Assembly (NCBI GenBank): GCA_001899775.1
Contig: MKWN01000043.1
Span: 1-64,000 of the forward strand
Direction: 5' to 3'
DNA from: Thiobacillus sp. 65-29
GTDB lineage: Bacteria > Pseudomonadota > Gammaproteobacteria > Burkholderiales > Thiobacillaceae
Length of the DNA stretch: 64,000 nucleotides
In this document: positions 28,935-38,994 of the stretch, piece after piece
Numbering within the stretch: position 1 is the first letter of the stretch
Layout of the letters: every line of letters begins with the position of its first letter
Notes under the pieces: model-generated
Database searches by the model: none
What the model saw: only the letters and a program-made list of their open reading frames with translations
Told to the model about the DNA's origin: nothing
Translations under genes and position numbers: made by a program

Positions 28935-30661
28935 ACTACCACGCGAAAACCCTGCTCAAAGTGCACCTTGCGCCCTGGCGCATGGCCACCGCGGGCGGCC
29001 TGCTGCTCGCCGGCCTGCTGGCGGTGACCGGGCGCGCGCTGTATCTGCAGGGGCTCCATACCGATTACCTGCAGGGCAAGGGCGATGCCGTCGCCAACCG
29101 CAGCCTCACGCTGCCGGCCCAGCGCGGCCAGGTGTCCGACCGCAACGGCCATCTGCTCGCCATCAGCACCCCGGTCGAATCCTTGTGGGCACGTCCCGCC
29201 GACCTCGAACTCAGCGCCGTGCAGCACGCGCAGCTCGCGCGCGTGCTGGAGGTGTCGCCTGCGCAATTGACCCGCGTGCTCACGCGCGGGGTGCGCGGCG
29301 AATTCAGTGTACGGCGGGCGGTGACGCCGGAACAGGCGGCGAAGATCGCGGCGATGGGCGTGCCCGGCCTGCATTTGCGTCGTGAGTTCCGCCGTTACTA
29401 CCCGGCCGGCGAAATTGCCGCCCACGTCGTCGGCTTCACCAACATCGACGATCTCGGCCAGGAAGGCGTCGAGCGCGCCTACCAGGACTGGCTCGCCGGC
29501 CGTGAAGGACAGAGGCAGATCCAGCGCGACCGCCGTGGCAACACCATTCGCGATCTCGTGCCGGTGAAATCGGCGCAGATGGGTGGCAACCTGATGCTCG
29601 CGCTCGACCTCAAGCTCCAGTATCTGGCCCATCGCGAACTCGCGGCGGCGATCGCGCAGCACCGGGCCAAGGGCGGCAGCGTCGTGGTGCTCGACGCCAA
29701 GACCGGCGAAATCCTCGCGCTCGCCAACCAGCCCGACTTCAATCCCAACAACCGCAGCGACTACAAGCCGGGACCGATGCGCAACCGCGCGGTCATCGAC
29801 ACCTTCGAGCCCGGCTCCACGATCAAGCCCTTCGTCGCCGCAGCGGTGCTCGAACGCGGGCTTTATCATCCCGACAGCGTGATCGAAACCCCGGAGACCT
29901 GGCGCGTGGGCAACAAGCTGGTGCGCGACGTGCATCCGCATCCGCAGCTGACGGTGACGGAAATCATCCAGAAATCGAGCAACGTCGGTGCGGTGAAACT
30001 GGCCATGTCGCTCACCCCGCAGCAGTTCTGGGACGTCTTGCATCGCGCCGGCTTTGGCGAGCAGCCGGGCTCCGGCTTCCCCGGTGAAACCGCGGGCCGC
30101 CTGCGCGACGCCGCCGGCTGGAAGCCGGTCGAGCATGCCACCATGGCCTATGGCTACGGCCTGTCGGTCAGTTTGCTGCAACTGGCGCGCGCCTACATGG
30201 CATTCGCCAACGACGGCGAGGTGATGCCGCTGTCCTTCCTGCGTCGCGAGCCGCAGGAAATCGCGGGCGAACGCGTGTTCTCCCCCGGTGTGGCGCGCGA
30301 GGTGCGCACCATGATGGAGGCCGTGACCCAGGAAGGCGGCACCGGCCAGCGCACGCGCGTGCCCGGCTATCGCGTTGCCGGCAAGACCGGCACCGCGCAC
30401 AAGCTGGTCGACGGCCGCTATGCCCCGGACCGCTATCTGTCATCCTTTGTCGGCATGGCGCCGGCGTCGAACCCGCGCCTCATCATCGGCGTGGTGATCG
30501 ACGAACCGTCCGATGGTGTGTACTACGGCGGCAGCGTCGCCGGTCCGGTGTTCGCCCAGGTGATGGCAGCGAGTCTGCGCCAGCTCGGCCTGCCGCCGGA
30601 CGCACCGGAGAGCGCAACACACATGACGCAGCGCGCGACCGCCGCGCGAGGAGGGGCGTGA
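28931..30661 (+). CDS. ftsI: Septal peptidoglycan transpeptidase FtsI (PBP3)
   Basis: 576-residue class B penicillin-binding protein that cross-links septal murein with FtsW. A transmembrane anchor (about 18-40) precedes the pedestal domain (RGQVSDRNGHLLAIS). The transpeptidase motifs are SxxK in EPGSTIKPFV (about 297), SxN in KSSNVGAVKL (about 348) and KTG in VAGKTGTAHKL (about 482). GTG start overlapping ftsL. Confidence 0.96.
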   Translation: MNYHAKTLLKVHLAPWRMATAGGLLLAGLLAVTGRALYLQGLHTDYLQGKGDAVANRSLTLPAQRGQVSDRNGHLLAISTPVESLWARPADLELSAVQHAQLARVLEVSPAQLTRVLTRGVRGEFSVRRAVTPEQAAKIAAMGVPGLHLRREFRRYYPAGEIAAHVVGFTNIDDLGQEGVERAYQDWLAGREGQRQIQRDRRGNTIRDLVPVKSAQMGGNLMLALDLKLQYLAHRELAAAIAQHRAKGGSVVVLDAKTGEILALANQPDFNPNNRSDYKPGPMRNRAVIDTFEPGSTIKPFVAAAVLERGLYHPDSVIETPETWRVGNKLVRDVHPHPQLTVTEIIQKSSNVGAVKLAMSLTPQQFWDVLHRAGFGEQPGSGFPGETAGRLRDAAGWKPVEHATMAYGYGLSVSLLQLARAYMAFANDGEVMPLSFLRREPQEIAGERVFSPGVAREVRTMMEAVTQEGGTGQRTRVPGYRVAGKTGTAHKLVDGRYAPDRYLSSFVGMAPASNPRLIIGVVIDEPSDGVYYGGSVAGPVFAQVMAASLRQLGLPPDAPESATHMTQRATAARGGA

Positions 30662-32133
30662 TGGCCCATCCCCAGGCTCGCCCTGCGTTCGTCACGACGG
30701 CGGAGTCAGTGCCGCACATTCTCGAACGGCTTGGCTTGCGGCCCGCGGCCCTGGTCAGTGACAGCCGCCGCGCGGGGCCGGGCACGGTATTCGTCGCCTA
30801 CCCCGGCGAAGCGCGCGACGGCCGCGACTTCATCCCGGCCGCGGTGGCGCAACGCGTCGACGGCGTGCTGTGGGAACGTGATCATTACCAGTGGGATCCC
30901 GCGCTCGGCGTACCCAATGCAGGCGTCGAACATCTGCGCTCACGCATCGGCGAGATCGCCGCGCGCGTCTACGGCGAGCCGTCGCGCGCGCTCGCCATGG
31001 TCGGTATCACCGGCACCAACGGCAAGACCTCGGTCGCGCACTGGGTGGCGCAGGCGCTCACCCGCCTGGGCCGTCGCGCCGCCATTGTCGGCACCGCCGG
31101 CAACGGCTTCCCCGGAGCGCTGGCGCCCGCGCTCAACACCACGCCCGATGCGATCGAACTGCACGAACGCCTCGCGCACTACCGCGCGCACGGCGCTGTC
31201 GCCTGCGCGATGGAGGTGTCCTCACACGGCCTCGCGCAGGGGCGCGTCAACGGCACACACTTCAAGGTCGCGGTGCTGACCAATCTCACGCGCGACCACC
31301 TCGACTACCACGGCGACATGGAGGCGTATGCCGCCGTGAAGGCGAAGCTCTTCGCGTGGCCGGGCCTCGACAGTACCGTGCTCAATCTCGACGACGCTTT
31401 CGGCAGACATCTGGAAGCCGAGGTGCGCGCGGCACGCGTGGTCGGCTATGGCTTCACGCGCGGTGCGGTGCGCGGCGAACGCCTGCACCTGTCGCAGGAC
31501 GGTCTGCAACTGCGCGTGCGCAGCGACTGGGGTGATGCGGAACTGCACGCGCCCCTGCTCGGGCGTTTCAATGCCGCCAACCTGCTGGCCGTCCTCGCCA
31601 CGTTGCTGGTGTTGGATATCGGGCTGGACGATGCCTGCCGCGCGCTCGCGCATGTGGAGCCGCCCCCCGGCCGCATGCAGACGCTCGGTGGCGGTGTCCA
31701 GCCGCTGGTGGTGGTGGATTACGCGCACACCCCCGATGCACTCGACAAGGCGCTCGCCGCGTTGCGCGAGGTCGCCGGTGCGGGACGCCTGATCTGCGTG
31801 TTCGGCTGCGGTGGCAACCGCGACCGTGGCAAGCGGCCACTGATGGGCGCGGCCGCCAGCCGCGGCGCGGATGTGGTCTGGGTTACCAGCGACAACCCGC
31901 GCAACGAGGATCCGCAACGCATCATCGACGACATTCTCGCCGGCATGTCCGGCCGACCGGCTGTCGAACCCGATCGGGCGCGCGCGATTTTCGAAGCGGT
32001 CGGCGGCGCGCGCCAGGGCGACGTAGTGCTGATCGCCGGCAAGGGACACGAGGACTACCAGGAATCCGGTGGCGAGCGCCAGCCGTTTTCCGACGACGCG
32101 ATGGCGAGAAAGGCGCTCGACGCATGGACATGA
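30661..32133 (+). CDS. murE: UDP-MurNAc-L-Ala-D-Glu:meso-DAP ligase
   Basis: 490-residue ATP-dependent ligase adding meso-diaminopimelate to the peptidoglycan precursor. It has the P-loop VGITGTNGKTSVAHW (about 117), MEVSSHGLAQGRV, and the DAP-specifying DNPR motif in VTSDNPRNEDP (about 412). A strong GAGGAGGGG ribosome site lies in the end of ftsI, whose stop overlaps the start (TGATG). Confidence 0.96.
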   Translation: MAHPQARPAFVTTAESVPHILERLGLRPAALVSDSRRAGPGTVFVAYPGEARDGRDFIPAAVAQRVDGVLWERDHYQWDPALGVPNAGVEHLRSRIGEIAARVYGEPSRALAMVGITGTNGKTSVAHWVAQALTRLGRRAAIVGTAGNGFPGALAPALNTTPDAIELHERLAHYRAHGAVACAMEVSSHGLAQGRVNGTHFKVAVLTNLTRDHLDYHGDMEAYAAVKAKLFAWPGLDSTVLNLDDAFGRHLEAEVRAARVVGYGFTRGAVRGERLHLSQDGLQLRVRSDWGDAELHAPLLGRFNAANLLAVLATLLVLDIGLDDACRALAHVEPPPGRMQTLGGGVQPLVVVDYAHTPDALDKALAALREVAGAGRLICVFGCGGNRDRGKRPLMGAAASRGADVVWVTSDNPRNEDPQRIIDDILAGMSGRPAVEPDRARAIFEAVGGARQGDVVLIAGKGHEDYQESGGERQPFSDDAMARKALDAWT

Positions 32134-33479
32134 ATCTCCCGCTTTCCGACGCCGCGGCGATGCTCGGCGCATCATTCGCCGGACCTGACGCCGTGGTGCA
32201 TCGTGTGTCGACCGACAGCCGGGCGATCCAGCCGGGCGATCTTTTTTTCGGCCTGCGCGGCGAGCGGTTCGACGGCGGCGCTTTCGCCGCCCGGGCGTTG
32301 CAACAGGGCGCGGCCGGCGTGGTGCTCGATCGCACCCAGGCACCGGAAATCGGCGATGCCCTGCGCGTCGACGATACCCGCCTCGCGCTCGGTCGTCTGG
32401 CCGCCGCGTGGCGGCAGCGCTTCGGCATCCCGGTGGCGGCGATCACCGGCAGCAACGGCAAGACCACGGTGAAGGAAATGCTCGCGGCGATCCTGCGTGC
32501 GGAAACGGGCAGCGACGAGGCTGTACTCGCCACCGAGGGCAACCTCAACAACGACATCGGCCTGCCCCTGATGCTGCTGCGCGTGCGTCCGCACCATCGC
32601 TTCGCCGTGCTGGAAATGGGCATGAACCACGCTGGCGAGATCGACTATCTCACCCGCATCGCAAGTCCCGACGTGGCGCTGGTGAACAATGCCATGACCG
32701 CGCACATTGGCCTTCTCGGCTCGGTCGAGGCGATCGCGCGCGCCAAGGGTGAAATCTTCAACGGCCTCGGCCCGGGCGGCATCGCGCTGTTCAATGCCGA
32801 CGACGCGCACGCCGGTCTCTGGCGCGACGCCAATACCGCGCGCAGCGTCATCGACTTCGGCATGCAACAGCCGGCGCGCGTGCGTGGAAGTTACGACGCA
32901 ACAACCTCGGCGCTGGCGATCGAGCTTCTCGACGTGCACCTTGACGTCACGTTGCAGGTGCCGGGTGTACACAATGCAATGAACGCACTTGCCGCCGCCG
33001 CGGCCGCGTTCGCGCTCGATGTGAGCCCGGCCTGCATCGTCGAGGGGCTGGAGGGATTTTCCGGCATCGAGGGGCGTCTGCAAAGCAAGCCTGCGTTGCA
33101 CGGCGCGACCTTCATCGATGACACCTACAACGCCAACCCGGATTCGGTGCGGGCGGCGCTTGCGGTGCTTGCGCAGTATCCGGGGCGAAAACTCCTCGTG
33201 CTCGGCGACATGGGCGAGCTCGGCGCCGGGGCACCGGCGATGCATGCCGAAATCGGCCGTGCCGCGCGTGCGGCCGGCGTCGAGCGTCTGTTCGCGCTCG
33301 GCGAACTGAGTCGCGAAACCGTGGCCGCCTTCGGCACGGGGGCCATGCATTTCGAGCGCATCGAGGAACTGCTCGCCGAAGTGGAAAACGCGCTCGGCGC
33401 GGACACCGTGGCCCTGGTGAAGGGCTCGCGCTTCATGCAGATGGAGCGTGTGGTGAAAAGCTTCACGGAGGGCCACTGA
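32130..33479 (+). CDS. murF: UDP-MurNAc-tripeptide:D-Ala-D-Ala ligase
   Basis: 449-residue enzyme that adds D-Ala-D-Ala to the tripeptide precursor. ATP site [18 protein letters not shown] (about 107), [27 protein letters not shown] and [17 protein letters not shown] are family hallmarks. I use ATG 32130, which forms an ATGA overlap with the murE stop; an in-frame ATG two codons earlier (32124) is equally open. Confidence 0.95.
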   Translation: MNLPLSDAAAMLGASFAGPDAVVHRVSTDSRAIQPGDLFFGLRGERFDGGAFAARALQQGAAGVVLDRTQAPEIGDALRVDDTRLALGRLAAAWRQRFGIPVAAITGSNGKTTVKEMLAAILRAETGSDEAVLATEGNLNNDIGLPLMLLRVRPHHRFAVLEMGMNHAGEIDYLTRIASPDVALVNNAMTAHIGLLGSVEAIARAKGEIFNGLGPGGIALFNADDAHAGLWRDANTARSVIDFGMQQPARVRGSYDATTSALAIELLDVHLDVTLQVPGVHNAMNALAAAAAAFALDVSPACIVEGLEGFSGIEGRLQSKPALHGATFIDDTYNANPDSVRAALAVLAQYPGRKLLVLGDMGELGAGAPAMHAEIGRAARAAGVERLFALGELSRETVAAFGTGAMHFERIEELLAEVENALGADTVALVKGSRFMQMERVVKSFTEGH

Positions 33480-33480
33480 C

Positions 33481-34566
33481 ATGCTGCTGTGGCTGTTCCA
33501 GCATCTCGGCCAGGACGTTCGGGCCTTCAATGTTTTCAACTATCTCACCCTGCGCACGGTGCTGGCCGCACTCACCGCGCTGACGATCTCGTTCATCGTC
33601 GGCCCCGCGGTGATCCGCAGGCTGACATTGCTGAAGATCGGCCAGTCGGTGCGCACCGATGGACCCCAGACGCATCTGGTGAAGGCCGGTACACCCACCA
33701 TGGGCGGCGCGCTGATCCTGGTCTCGGTCATCGTCACCACCCTGTTGTGGGCGGACCTGACGAACGCCTACGTCTGGGTCGCCCTGTTCACGCTCAGCGG
33801 ATTCGGCGTCATCGGCTGGGTCGACGACTGGCGCAAGGTGGTCGAGAAGAATTCACGCGGGCTGCCATCGCGCTGGAAATATTTCTGGCAGTCGGTAATC
33901 GGCCTGGCCGTGGCGGGCTATCTCTGGCACGCCGCGACGTTGCCGCAGCATACCGAACTCATCATTCCCTTCGCGAAACACGCCACCCTGACGCTGTCGG
34001 CGGCCGCCTTCATCGCGCTTGCCTACTTCGTCGTTGTCGGCGCGTCCAATGCGGTGAACCTCACCGACGGTCTCGACGGTCTCGCCATCCTGCCCACCGT
34101 GATGGTGGCGGCCGCGCTGGCGATCTTCGCCTACGTCGCAGGGCACGCGGTGTTCTCCAAATACCTCGGCGTGCCCTTCGTACCGGGTGCCGGCGAGCTC
34201 GCCATCTTCTGCGCGGCGATGGCGGGCGCCGGACTGGCCTTCCTGTGGTTCAACGCCTACCCGGCGGAAGTGTTCATGGGCGACGTCGGTGCGCTGGCGC
34301 TCGGCGCCGCGCTCGGCGTAGTCGCCGTCATCGTGCGCCAGGAAATCATCCTTTTCATCATGTGCGGCGTGTTCGTGGTGGAGACTCTGTCGGTGATGGT
34401 GCAGGTCGCCTCGTTCAAGCTCACCGGCAAACGTGTGTTCCGCATGGCGCCCATCCACCACCACTACGAACTCAAGGGCTGGAAGGAGAATCAGGTCGTC
34501 GTGCGTTTCTGGATCATCAGCATGATGCTGGTGCTGATTGGCCTTTCGAGCCTGAAACTGAGATGA
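33481..34566 (+). CDS. mraY: Phospho-MurNAc-pentapeptide transferase
   Basis: 361-residue polytopic enzyme forming lipid I on undecaprenyl phosphate. Marks: [13 protein letters not shown] (about 62), [14 protein letters not shown] with the catalytic Asp pair (about 106), [18 protein letters not shown] (about 184), [16 protein letters not shown] (about 263) and [12 protein letters not shown] (about 323). The C-terminal helix [20 protein letters not shown] is encoded a second time downstream (34659-34724). The stop overlaps the ATG of mini-ORF 1. Confidence 0.97.
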   Translation: MLLWLFQHLGQDVRAFNVFNYLTLRTVLAALTALTISFIVGPAVIRRLTLLKIGQSVRTDGPQTHLVKAGTPTMGGALILVSVIVTTLLWADLTNAYVWVALFTLSGFGVIGWVDDWRKVVEKNSRGLPSRWKYFWQSVIGLAVAGYLWHAATLPQHTELIIPFAKHATLTLSAAAFIALAYFVVVGASNAVNLTDGLDGLAILPTVMVAAALAIFAYVAGHAVFSKYLGVPFVPGAGELAIFCAAMAGAGLAFLWFNAYPAEVFMGDVGALALGAALGVVAVIVRQEIILFIMCGVFVVETLSVMVQVASFKLTGKRVFRMAPIHHHYELKGWKENQVVVRFWIISMMLVLIGLSSLKLR

Positions 34567-34724
34567 GCGCCTCCAGAATGAAACGCACCACGGGAAGATT
34601 CGGGGGAGACTCACGTGCAGGCTCCGCCTGCACGTTATGGCGACACCAGAATCCTCCCGTGCGTTTCTGGATCATCAGCATGATGCTGGTGCTGATTGGC
34701 CTTTCGAGTCTGAAACTGCGATGA
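34501..34724 (+). repeat. Duplication of the mraY 3' end with palindromic insert
   Basis: The last 66 nt of mraY (34501-34566) recur at 34659-34724 with two differences, both silent (AGC/AGT Ser, AGA/CGA Arg). Between them lie 92 nt with a nested palindrome: CGTGCAGGC-TCC-GCCTGCACG (34614-34634) inside gggaagattc...gaatcctccc. Further out, CCAGAATGAAACGCAC (34573-34588) is an imperfect inverted copy of the duplicated mraY sequence GTGCGTTTCTGG. Confidence 0.93.
34563..34724 (+). CDS. Mini-ORF 1 bridging mraY and murD (duplicated mraY tail)
   Basis: 53 codons. ATG 34563 overlaps the mraY stop (ATGA), and its stop overlaps the murD start (ATGA). The first 34 residues come from the insert ([15 protein letters not shown]...). 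The last 19 repeat the final transmembrane helix of MraY in the same frame. If made, it would be a one-helix membrane peptide. Its likelier role is to carry ribosomes from mraY to murD, but no data show that it is translated. Confidence 0.5.
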   Translation: MSASRMKRTTGRFGGDSRAGSACTLWRHQNPPVRFWIISMMLVLIGLSSLKLR

Positions 34725-36127
34725 ACTACGACAGTCTTGGCCTCGCTGGAAAGAAAGTGCTGGTGCTCGGTCTGGGCGACACCGGGCTGTCGTGCGCGCG
34801 CTGGCTTGCGGCGCGCGGCGCCAAGGTGAGTGTGGCCGACACCCGCGACGCGCCGCCGCACGCGACGCGGCTGGCCGAGTTGTTGCCGGGCGTGCCACTG
34901 TTTACGGGTCCGTTCGACGCAGCGCGCCTGCTGGCGGCCGGACTCGTGGTGGTGAGTCCGGGCGTTCCACTCGCCGACCCGGCGCTGGCACGCGCCGTTG
35001 CCGCGGGTGTCGAAACGGTGGGCGACGTCGAGTTGTTCGCACGCGCGTTGCAGGCACTGAATGCGGGACGCGAACAGCCGATGCGCGTGCTCGCCATCAC
35101 CGGCAGCAACGGCAAGAGCACGGTCACCGCGATGTGCGGCGACATGTGTCGCATGGCCGGGCTGTCGGTTTGCGTCGCCGGCAACATCGGCCTGCCGGTG
35201 CTCGATGCGCTGTACGAAATCGAGCAGGGGCATGCGCCGGTGCCGCAGGTGTGGGTGCTTGAACTGTCCTCGTTCCAGCTGGAAACGACCATGAGCCTCG
35301 ACGCCGCTGCCGCCACCGTGCTGAACCTGTCGGAAGACCACATGGACCGTTACCCGGACATGGAAAGCTACGCCGCCGCCAAGGCGCGCATCTTCAGTGG
35401 GCACGGCGTGCAGGTACTCAACCGCGACGATCTCCGTACGCTGGCGATGGCGCGCCCGGGACGACGGGTGGTGAGTTTCGGTCTGGATCGGTGTCCGCAG
35501 GGCGAGAACTTCGGCCTGTGCGAGGACGAGCTGTGTCTCGGCGGCGACATGCTGATGCCGCTCTCCGCGCTGCCGGTGGCCGGCCTGCACAACGCCGCCA
35601 ACGCCCTTGCGGCGCTGGCGCTGACGCGTGCGCTCGGCCTGCCGATGGAAGCCCTGCTGCGCGGACTGCTGCACTTCAAGGGGCTGCCGCACCGGGTGGA
35701 GAAAGTCGCCGAAATCGGTGGCGTGACCTGGTACGACGATTCGAAGGGCACCAATGTCGGGGCGACCGAAGCCGCGCTGTACGGCATGGGCCGGCGTCGT
35801 GCGGTGGTGATCCTCGGCGGCGACGGCAAGGGACAGGATTTCTCGCCCCTCAAGGCAGCGGTCGAGGCCAACGCCCGCGCGGTGGTGCTGATCGGGCGCG
35901 ACGCGCCGGCGATCGCCGCCGCCCTCGACGGCTGCGGCGTCGCCACGCATCGCGCCGCGAGCATGGAGGACGCCGTCGCGCTGGCGCAGCAACTGGCGCA
36001 GCCGGGCGACGCCGTGCTGCTCTCGCCTGCCTGTGCGAGTTTCGACATGTTCCGCAACTACGTCCACCGCGCCGAAGTGTTCGTCGCCGCAGTGAAGCGA
36101 CTTGCCGCCGGGACGGGAGCGATCTGA
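34721..36127 (+). CDS. murD: UDP-MurNAc-L-Ala:D-Glu ligase
   Basis: 468-residue ATP-dependent cytoplasmic ligase adding D-glutamate. It starts [20 protein letters not shown], a typical MurD N-terminus. ATP site [19 protein letters not shown] (about 126), [29 protein letters not shown], and [20 protein letters not shown] with [11 protein letters not shown]. The longer open frame from 34637 lies in the duplicated mraY sequence out of frame and is not used. The start overlaps the stop of mini-ORF 1. Confidence 0.96.
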   Translation: MNYDSLGLAGKKVLVLGLGDTGLSCARWLAARGAKVSVADTRDAPPHATRLAELLPGVPLFTGPFDAARLLAAGLVVVSPGVPLADPALARAVAAGVETVGDVELFARALQALNAGREQPMRVLAITGSNGKSTVTAMCGDMCRMAGLSVCVAGNIGLPVLDALYEIEQGHAPVPQVWVLELSSFQLETTMSLDAAAATVLNLSEDHMDRYPDMESYAAAKARIFSGHGVQVLNRDDLRTLAMARPGRRVVSFGLDRCPQGENFGLCEDELCLGGDMLMPLSALPVAGLHNAANALAALALTRALGLPMEALLRGLLHFKGLPHRVEKVAEIGGVTWYDDSKGTNVGATEAALYGMGRRRAVVILGGDGKGQDFSPLKAAVEANARAVVLIGRDAPAIAAALDGCGVATHRAASMEDAVALAQQLAQPGDAVLLSPACASFDMFRNYVHRAEVFVAAVKRLAAGTGAI

Positions 36128-36128
36128 C

Positions 36129-37286
36129 ATGCTGTACACCGCACGCGCCCCCCGTCTTACCGCCGAACTCGATTTCGGCCTGCTGTGGCTCGCGCTCGGG
36201 CTGCTCGCGATCGGGCTGGTGATGGTCTACTCGGCATCGCTCGCCATCGCCGAGGCGGCACGCTACACCGGACACAACGGTGAGTACTACCTTATCCGCC
36301 AGGCGATCTTCATCGCGCTTGGCGTCGGCGTCGGCGTGGCCGCGTTCCAGGTCCCCATGCGCGTGTGGCAGCAGGCCGCCCCCTATCTCTTCCTCGGCGG
36401 CCTGTTGCTGCTGGTGGTGGTGCTGATACCCGGCATCGGCCGCGAGGTCAACGGCAGCCGGCGCTGGATTCCACTCGGTTTTGCCAACCTGCAACCCTCC
36501 GAACTCATGAAATTCCTCGCCGTGCTGTATGCGGCCGACTACACCACGCGCAAGGCGGCCTTCATGCACGACCTGAAGAAGGGCTTCCTGCCGATGGCAG
36601 CGGTGATGATGGCGACTGGCGTGCTGCTGCTGAGCGAACCCGATTTTGGCGCCTTCGTGGTCATCGTCGGTATCGCCATGGGCATTCTTTTTCTTGGCGG
36701 ACTGAACTGGAAGGTGTTTGCCGGCCTGGTCGTCGTCCTGCTGTTCGGATTCGCTGCGCTGATCCTGTCGTCCGATTACCGCCGGGAGCGCCTGCTCAAT
36801 TTCATGGATCCGTTCAAGGATCCCTACGGCAGTGGTTATCAGCTTTCGCATGCGCTGATCGCCTTCGGCCGCGGCGAGTGGCTGGGACTGGGGCTGGGAG
36901 GCAGCGTCGAGAAGCTGTTCTACCTGCCGGAAGCGCATACCGATTTCCTCCTCGCGGTGATCGCCGAGGAATTCGGCTTCGCCGGTGTCGTGGTGGTGAT
37001 CGGCCTGTTCGCCTGGCTCATCGTCAAGGCCTTCCTCATCGGCCATCGCGCCGCCCGCCTCGAACGTCATTTCTGTGCGCTGGTGGCGCAGGGCATCGGC
37101 ATCTGGCTCGGTGTGCAGGCACTCATCAACATGGGCGTGAACGTTGGCCTGCTGCCGACCAAGGGCCTCACCCTGCCGTTCCTGTCGTTCGGGGGCTCCG
37201 GCATCGTGGCGAACTGCCTCGCGGTCGCGGTGCTGCTGCGCATCGACTGGGAGCAACGGCAGATGATGCGGGGGAAAACCTTCTGA
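36129..37286 (+). CDS. ftsW: Septal peptidoglycan polymerase FtsW
   Basis: 385-residue SEDS-family glycosyltransferase working with FtsI at the septum. Multiple transmembrane segments; signatures [20 protein letters not shown] (about 116), [32 protein letters not shown] (about 267) and [20 protein letters not shown] (about 345). Its last seven codons (MRGKTF-stop) recur twice downstream at 37387-37405 and 37563-37581. Start ATG 36129 lies one base after the murD stop. Confidence 0.96.
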   Translation: MLYTARAPRLTAELDFGLLWLALGLLAIGLVMVYSASLAIAEAARYTGHNGEYYLIRQAIFIALGVGVGVAAFQVPMRVWQQAAPYLFLGGLLLLVVVLIPGIGREVNGSRRWIPLGFANLQPSELMKFLAVLYAADYTTRKAAFMHDLKKGFLPMAAVMMATGVLLLSEPDFGAFVVIVGIAMGILFLGGLNWKVFAGLVVVLLFGFAALILSSDYRRERLLNFMDPFKDPYGSGYQLSHALIAFGRGEWLGLGLGGSVEKLFYLPEAHTDFLLAVIAEEFGFAGVVVVIGLFAWLIVKAFLIGHRAARLERHFCALVAQGIGIWLGVQALINMGVNVGLLPTKGLTLPFLSFGGSGIVANCLAVAVLLRIDWEQRQMMRGKTF

Positions 37287-37405
37287 TGATTCACTTTGTC
37301 CGCATCATCTCCCTCTCCCCAACCCTCTCCCGCAAGCGGGCGAGGGAGCAAACGTGCGCTGCGCGCGCCCACAGCGATTCGACGATGCGGGGGAAAACCT
37401 TCTGA
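37286..37405 (+). CDS. Mini-ORF 2 after ftsW
   Basis: 39 codons, [18 protein letters not shown]... ending STMRGKTF, the same seven-codon tail as FtsW in the same frame. Its ATG overlaps the ftsW stop (TGATG), and its stop overlaps the ATG of mini-ORF 3. No homology outside the tail. Plausible as a coupling peptide; translation unproven. Confidence 0.45.
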   Translation: MIHFVRIISLSPTLSRKRAREQTCAARAHSDSTMRGKTF

Positions 37406-37581
37406 TGATTCACTTTGTCCGCATCATCTCCCTCTCCCCAACCCTACACCCGCGAGGGGTACGCCGGTGGGTGCCCCGCTGCTCCGCAGCGACCCTTCCG
37501 CAGTCCCGCAAGCGGGCGAGGGAGCAAACGTGCGCTGCGCGCGCCCAAGGCGATTCGACGATGCGGGGGAAAACTTTCTGA
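37405..37581 (+). CDS. Mini-ORF 3 before murG
   Basis: 58 codons with the same beginning ([14 protein letters not shown]) and end (DSTMRGKTF) as mini-ORF 2, and 19 extra codons in the middle. The extra 57 bp keep frame. The stop TGA overlaps murG's ATG (TGATG), reproducing what must have been the original ftsW-murG junction. Translation unproven. Confidence 0.45.
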   Translation: MIHFVRIISLSPTLHPRGVRRWVPRCSAATLPQSRKRAREQTCAARAQGDSTMRGKTF

Positions 37582-38723
37582 TGGCCGCCGCGAACCGCAC
37601 CCTCATGGTCATGGCCGGCGGCACGGGTGGGCACGTGTACCCGGCGCTGGCGGTGGCCGACGCATTGCGTGCGCGCGGCTGGGATGTGTTCTGGCTCGGC
37701 ACGCGCGCCGGGCTGGAAGCGCGGGTGGTCCCGGCCGCCGGCATCGACATGGTATGGGTGGCGATGGGTGGCGTGCGCGGCAAGGGCCTGGTGACGAAGC
37801 TGCTGTTGCCGGCCATGCTGCTGGTCGCCTTCTGGCAGAGCCTCGCCGCCATCCTCGGGCGCCGGCCCGATGTCGTGCTGGGGATGGGCGGCTACACGGC
37901 CTTTCCCGGCGGCATGATGGCAAGCCTGCTGCGTCGGCCGCTGGTGATCCATGAACAGAATTCCGTCGGCGGGCTCACCAACCGCGTGCTGGCCTGCCTG
38001 GCCGATCGCGTACTGACGGCCTTCCCTGGAGTGTTCACGCATGCGCAGGACAAGCCCCTCCCGTGCCGCCGCGTCGCCGCGGAATGGGTGGGCAATCCGG
38101 TACGTGAGGGCATCGCGGCACTCGCCGCCGCTGCACCGACTGCGCACGGCGGCCCGTTGCGCCTGCTCGTGGTGGGCGGCAGCCTCGGTGCCTCCGCGCT
38201 GAACGAGCTGGTACCCAGGGCGCTGGCTCTGTTGCCCGCGGACAAGCGCCCGCAGGTGGTACACCAGTCCGGCCGCCAGCACCTCGACATCCTGCGTGCG
38301 AACTACGCTGCCGCGGGTGTCGCAGCCGACGTGCGCGATTACATCGAGGACATGGCCGCGGAATATCGCGCGTGCGACGTCGCCATCTGCCGTGCCGGCG
38401 CCATGACGGTGGCCGAACTCGCCTGCGCCGGCGTGCCCGCGGTGCTGGTGCCCTTCCCTTTCGCGGTGGACGACCACCAGACCGGCAACGCCGCGTTTCT
38501 CGCCGACGCCGGCGCCGCCTGGCTGATGCAGCAGCGCGACCTCACGCCGGAGAAGCTTGCCACGCTCATCGGCGGACTGGACCGTGCAACGCTGGCGACC
38601 ATGTCGGACAAGGCGCGTGCACTGGCCAGGCCGGACGCGACTGCGCGCGTCGCCGATGTGTGCGAAGAACTGGCTGGCAAGGGGTCGGGGATCGGGAGTC
38701 AGGGGTCAGGGAGCACTGCATGA
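37581..38723 (+). CDS. murG: MurG N-acetylglucosaminyltransferase (lipid II synthase)
   Basis: 380-residue peripheral membrane enzyme adding GlcNAc to lipid I. Marks: [20 protein letters not shown] (about 9), [52 protein letters not shown] (about 194) and [20 protein letters not shown] (about 272). The last 14 residues ([14 protein letters not shown]) are encoded by a G-rich repeat (TCGGGGATCGGGAGTCAGGG) and look like read-through into inserted DNA, not native MurG. ATG 37581 rather than the long upstream frame, which is repeat sequence. Confidence 0.96.
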   Translation: MAAANRTLMVMAGGTGGHVYPALAVADALRARGWDVFWLGTRAGLEARVVPAAGIDMVWVAMGGVRGKGLVTKLLLPAMLLVAFWQSLAAILGRRPDVVLGMGGYTAFPGGMMASLLRRPLVIHEQNSVGGLTNRVLACLADRVLTAFPGVFTHAQDKPLPCRRVAAEWVGNPVREGIAALAAAAPTAHGGPLRLLVVGGSLGASALNELVPRALALLPADKRPQVVHQSGRQHLDILRANYAAAGVAADVRDYIEDMAAEYRACDVAICRAGAMTVAELACAGVPAVLVPFPFAVDDHQTGNAAFLADAGAAWLMQQRDLTPEKLATLIGGLDRATLATMSDKARALARPDATARVADVCEELAGKGSGIGSQGSGSTA

Positions 38724-38846
38724 CGACGACAGTTCTTGGTCTATCGGATGTTCTCCGACGCATGGGCGCGGCGCCAGAACGCTGCCTTCCAACCACCACC
38801 CCTGACCCCTGGTTCCTGAATCCTGACCCCTCGCGCCGGAGGCGCG
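38685..38846 (+). repeat. Inverted-repeat insertion at the murG/murC junction
   Basis: Left GTCAGGGGTCAGGG (38699-38712) is the inverse of the right-hand CCCCTGACCCCTGG (38799-38812), and a second CCTGACCCC lies at 38822-38830. A small hairpin CGCGCC-GGA-GGCGCG (38832-38846) follows. The left arm forms the last codons of murG. Such GGGGTCAGGG palindromes occur in many betaproteobacterial intergenic repeats. Confidence 0.75.
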
Positions 38847-38854
38847 AATCATGA
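38720..38854 (+). CDS. Mini-ORF 4 after murG
   Basis: 44 codons, [20 protein letters not shown]... ending SRRRRES. ATG overlaps the murG stop (ATGA) and the stop overlaps the ATG of mini-ORF 5 (ATGA). Sequence is mostly repeat DNA and no family is recognised. Translation unproven. Confidence 0.4.
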   Translation: MTTTVLGLSDVLRRMGAAPERCLPTTTPDPWFLNPDPSRRRRES

Positions 38855-38994
38855 AGCACGCGGTCAAGCACATCCACTTTGTTGGCATGGTCGACGCGAG
38901 CAGGGAGCAGGGTTCCCGCTTGTGGGATGCGACCGGCCGCGAGCGGCGCCGGATGCCGACTCTCGGGCGCCGGGGAAGGAGCGACAGCCGATGA
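38851..38994 (+). CDS. Mini-ORF 5: duplicated murC start in frame
   Basis: 47 codons. The first 12 ([12 protein letters not shown]) are identical in protein to the start of MurC, while the DNA differs at four positions, all third bases. It then diverges ([17 protein letters not shown]...) and stops at TGA overlapping the true murC ATG (ATGA). GGAGG lies about 10 bp upstream. Either a relic of a duplicated start or a coupling leader. Confidence 0.45.
   Translation: MKHAVKHIHFVGMVDASREQGSRLWDATGRERRRMPTLGRRGRSDSR

Larger units (their letters stand above)
37265..37581 (+). repeat. Two tandem units, each ending in a copy of the ftsW 3' end
   Basis: The ftsW tail GATGCGGGGGAAAACCTTCTG begins at 37265 and recurs at 37384 and 37560, giving units of 119 and 176 bp. 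Each unit continues tgattcactttgtccgcatcatctccctctcc and holds CCCGCAAGCGGGCGAGGGAG. Unit 2 has about 57 bp extra (acacccgcgaggggtacg...). CCGCATCATCT (37300-37310) is an exact inverted copy of ftsW AGATGATGCGG (37261-37271). The third tail has one silent change (ACC to ACT). Confidence 0.93.
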
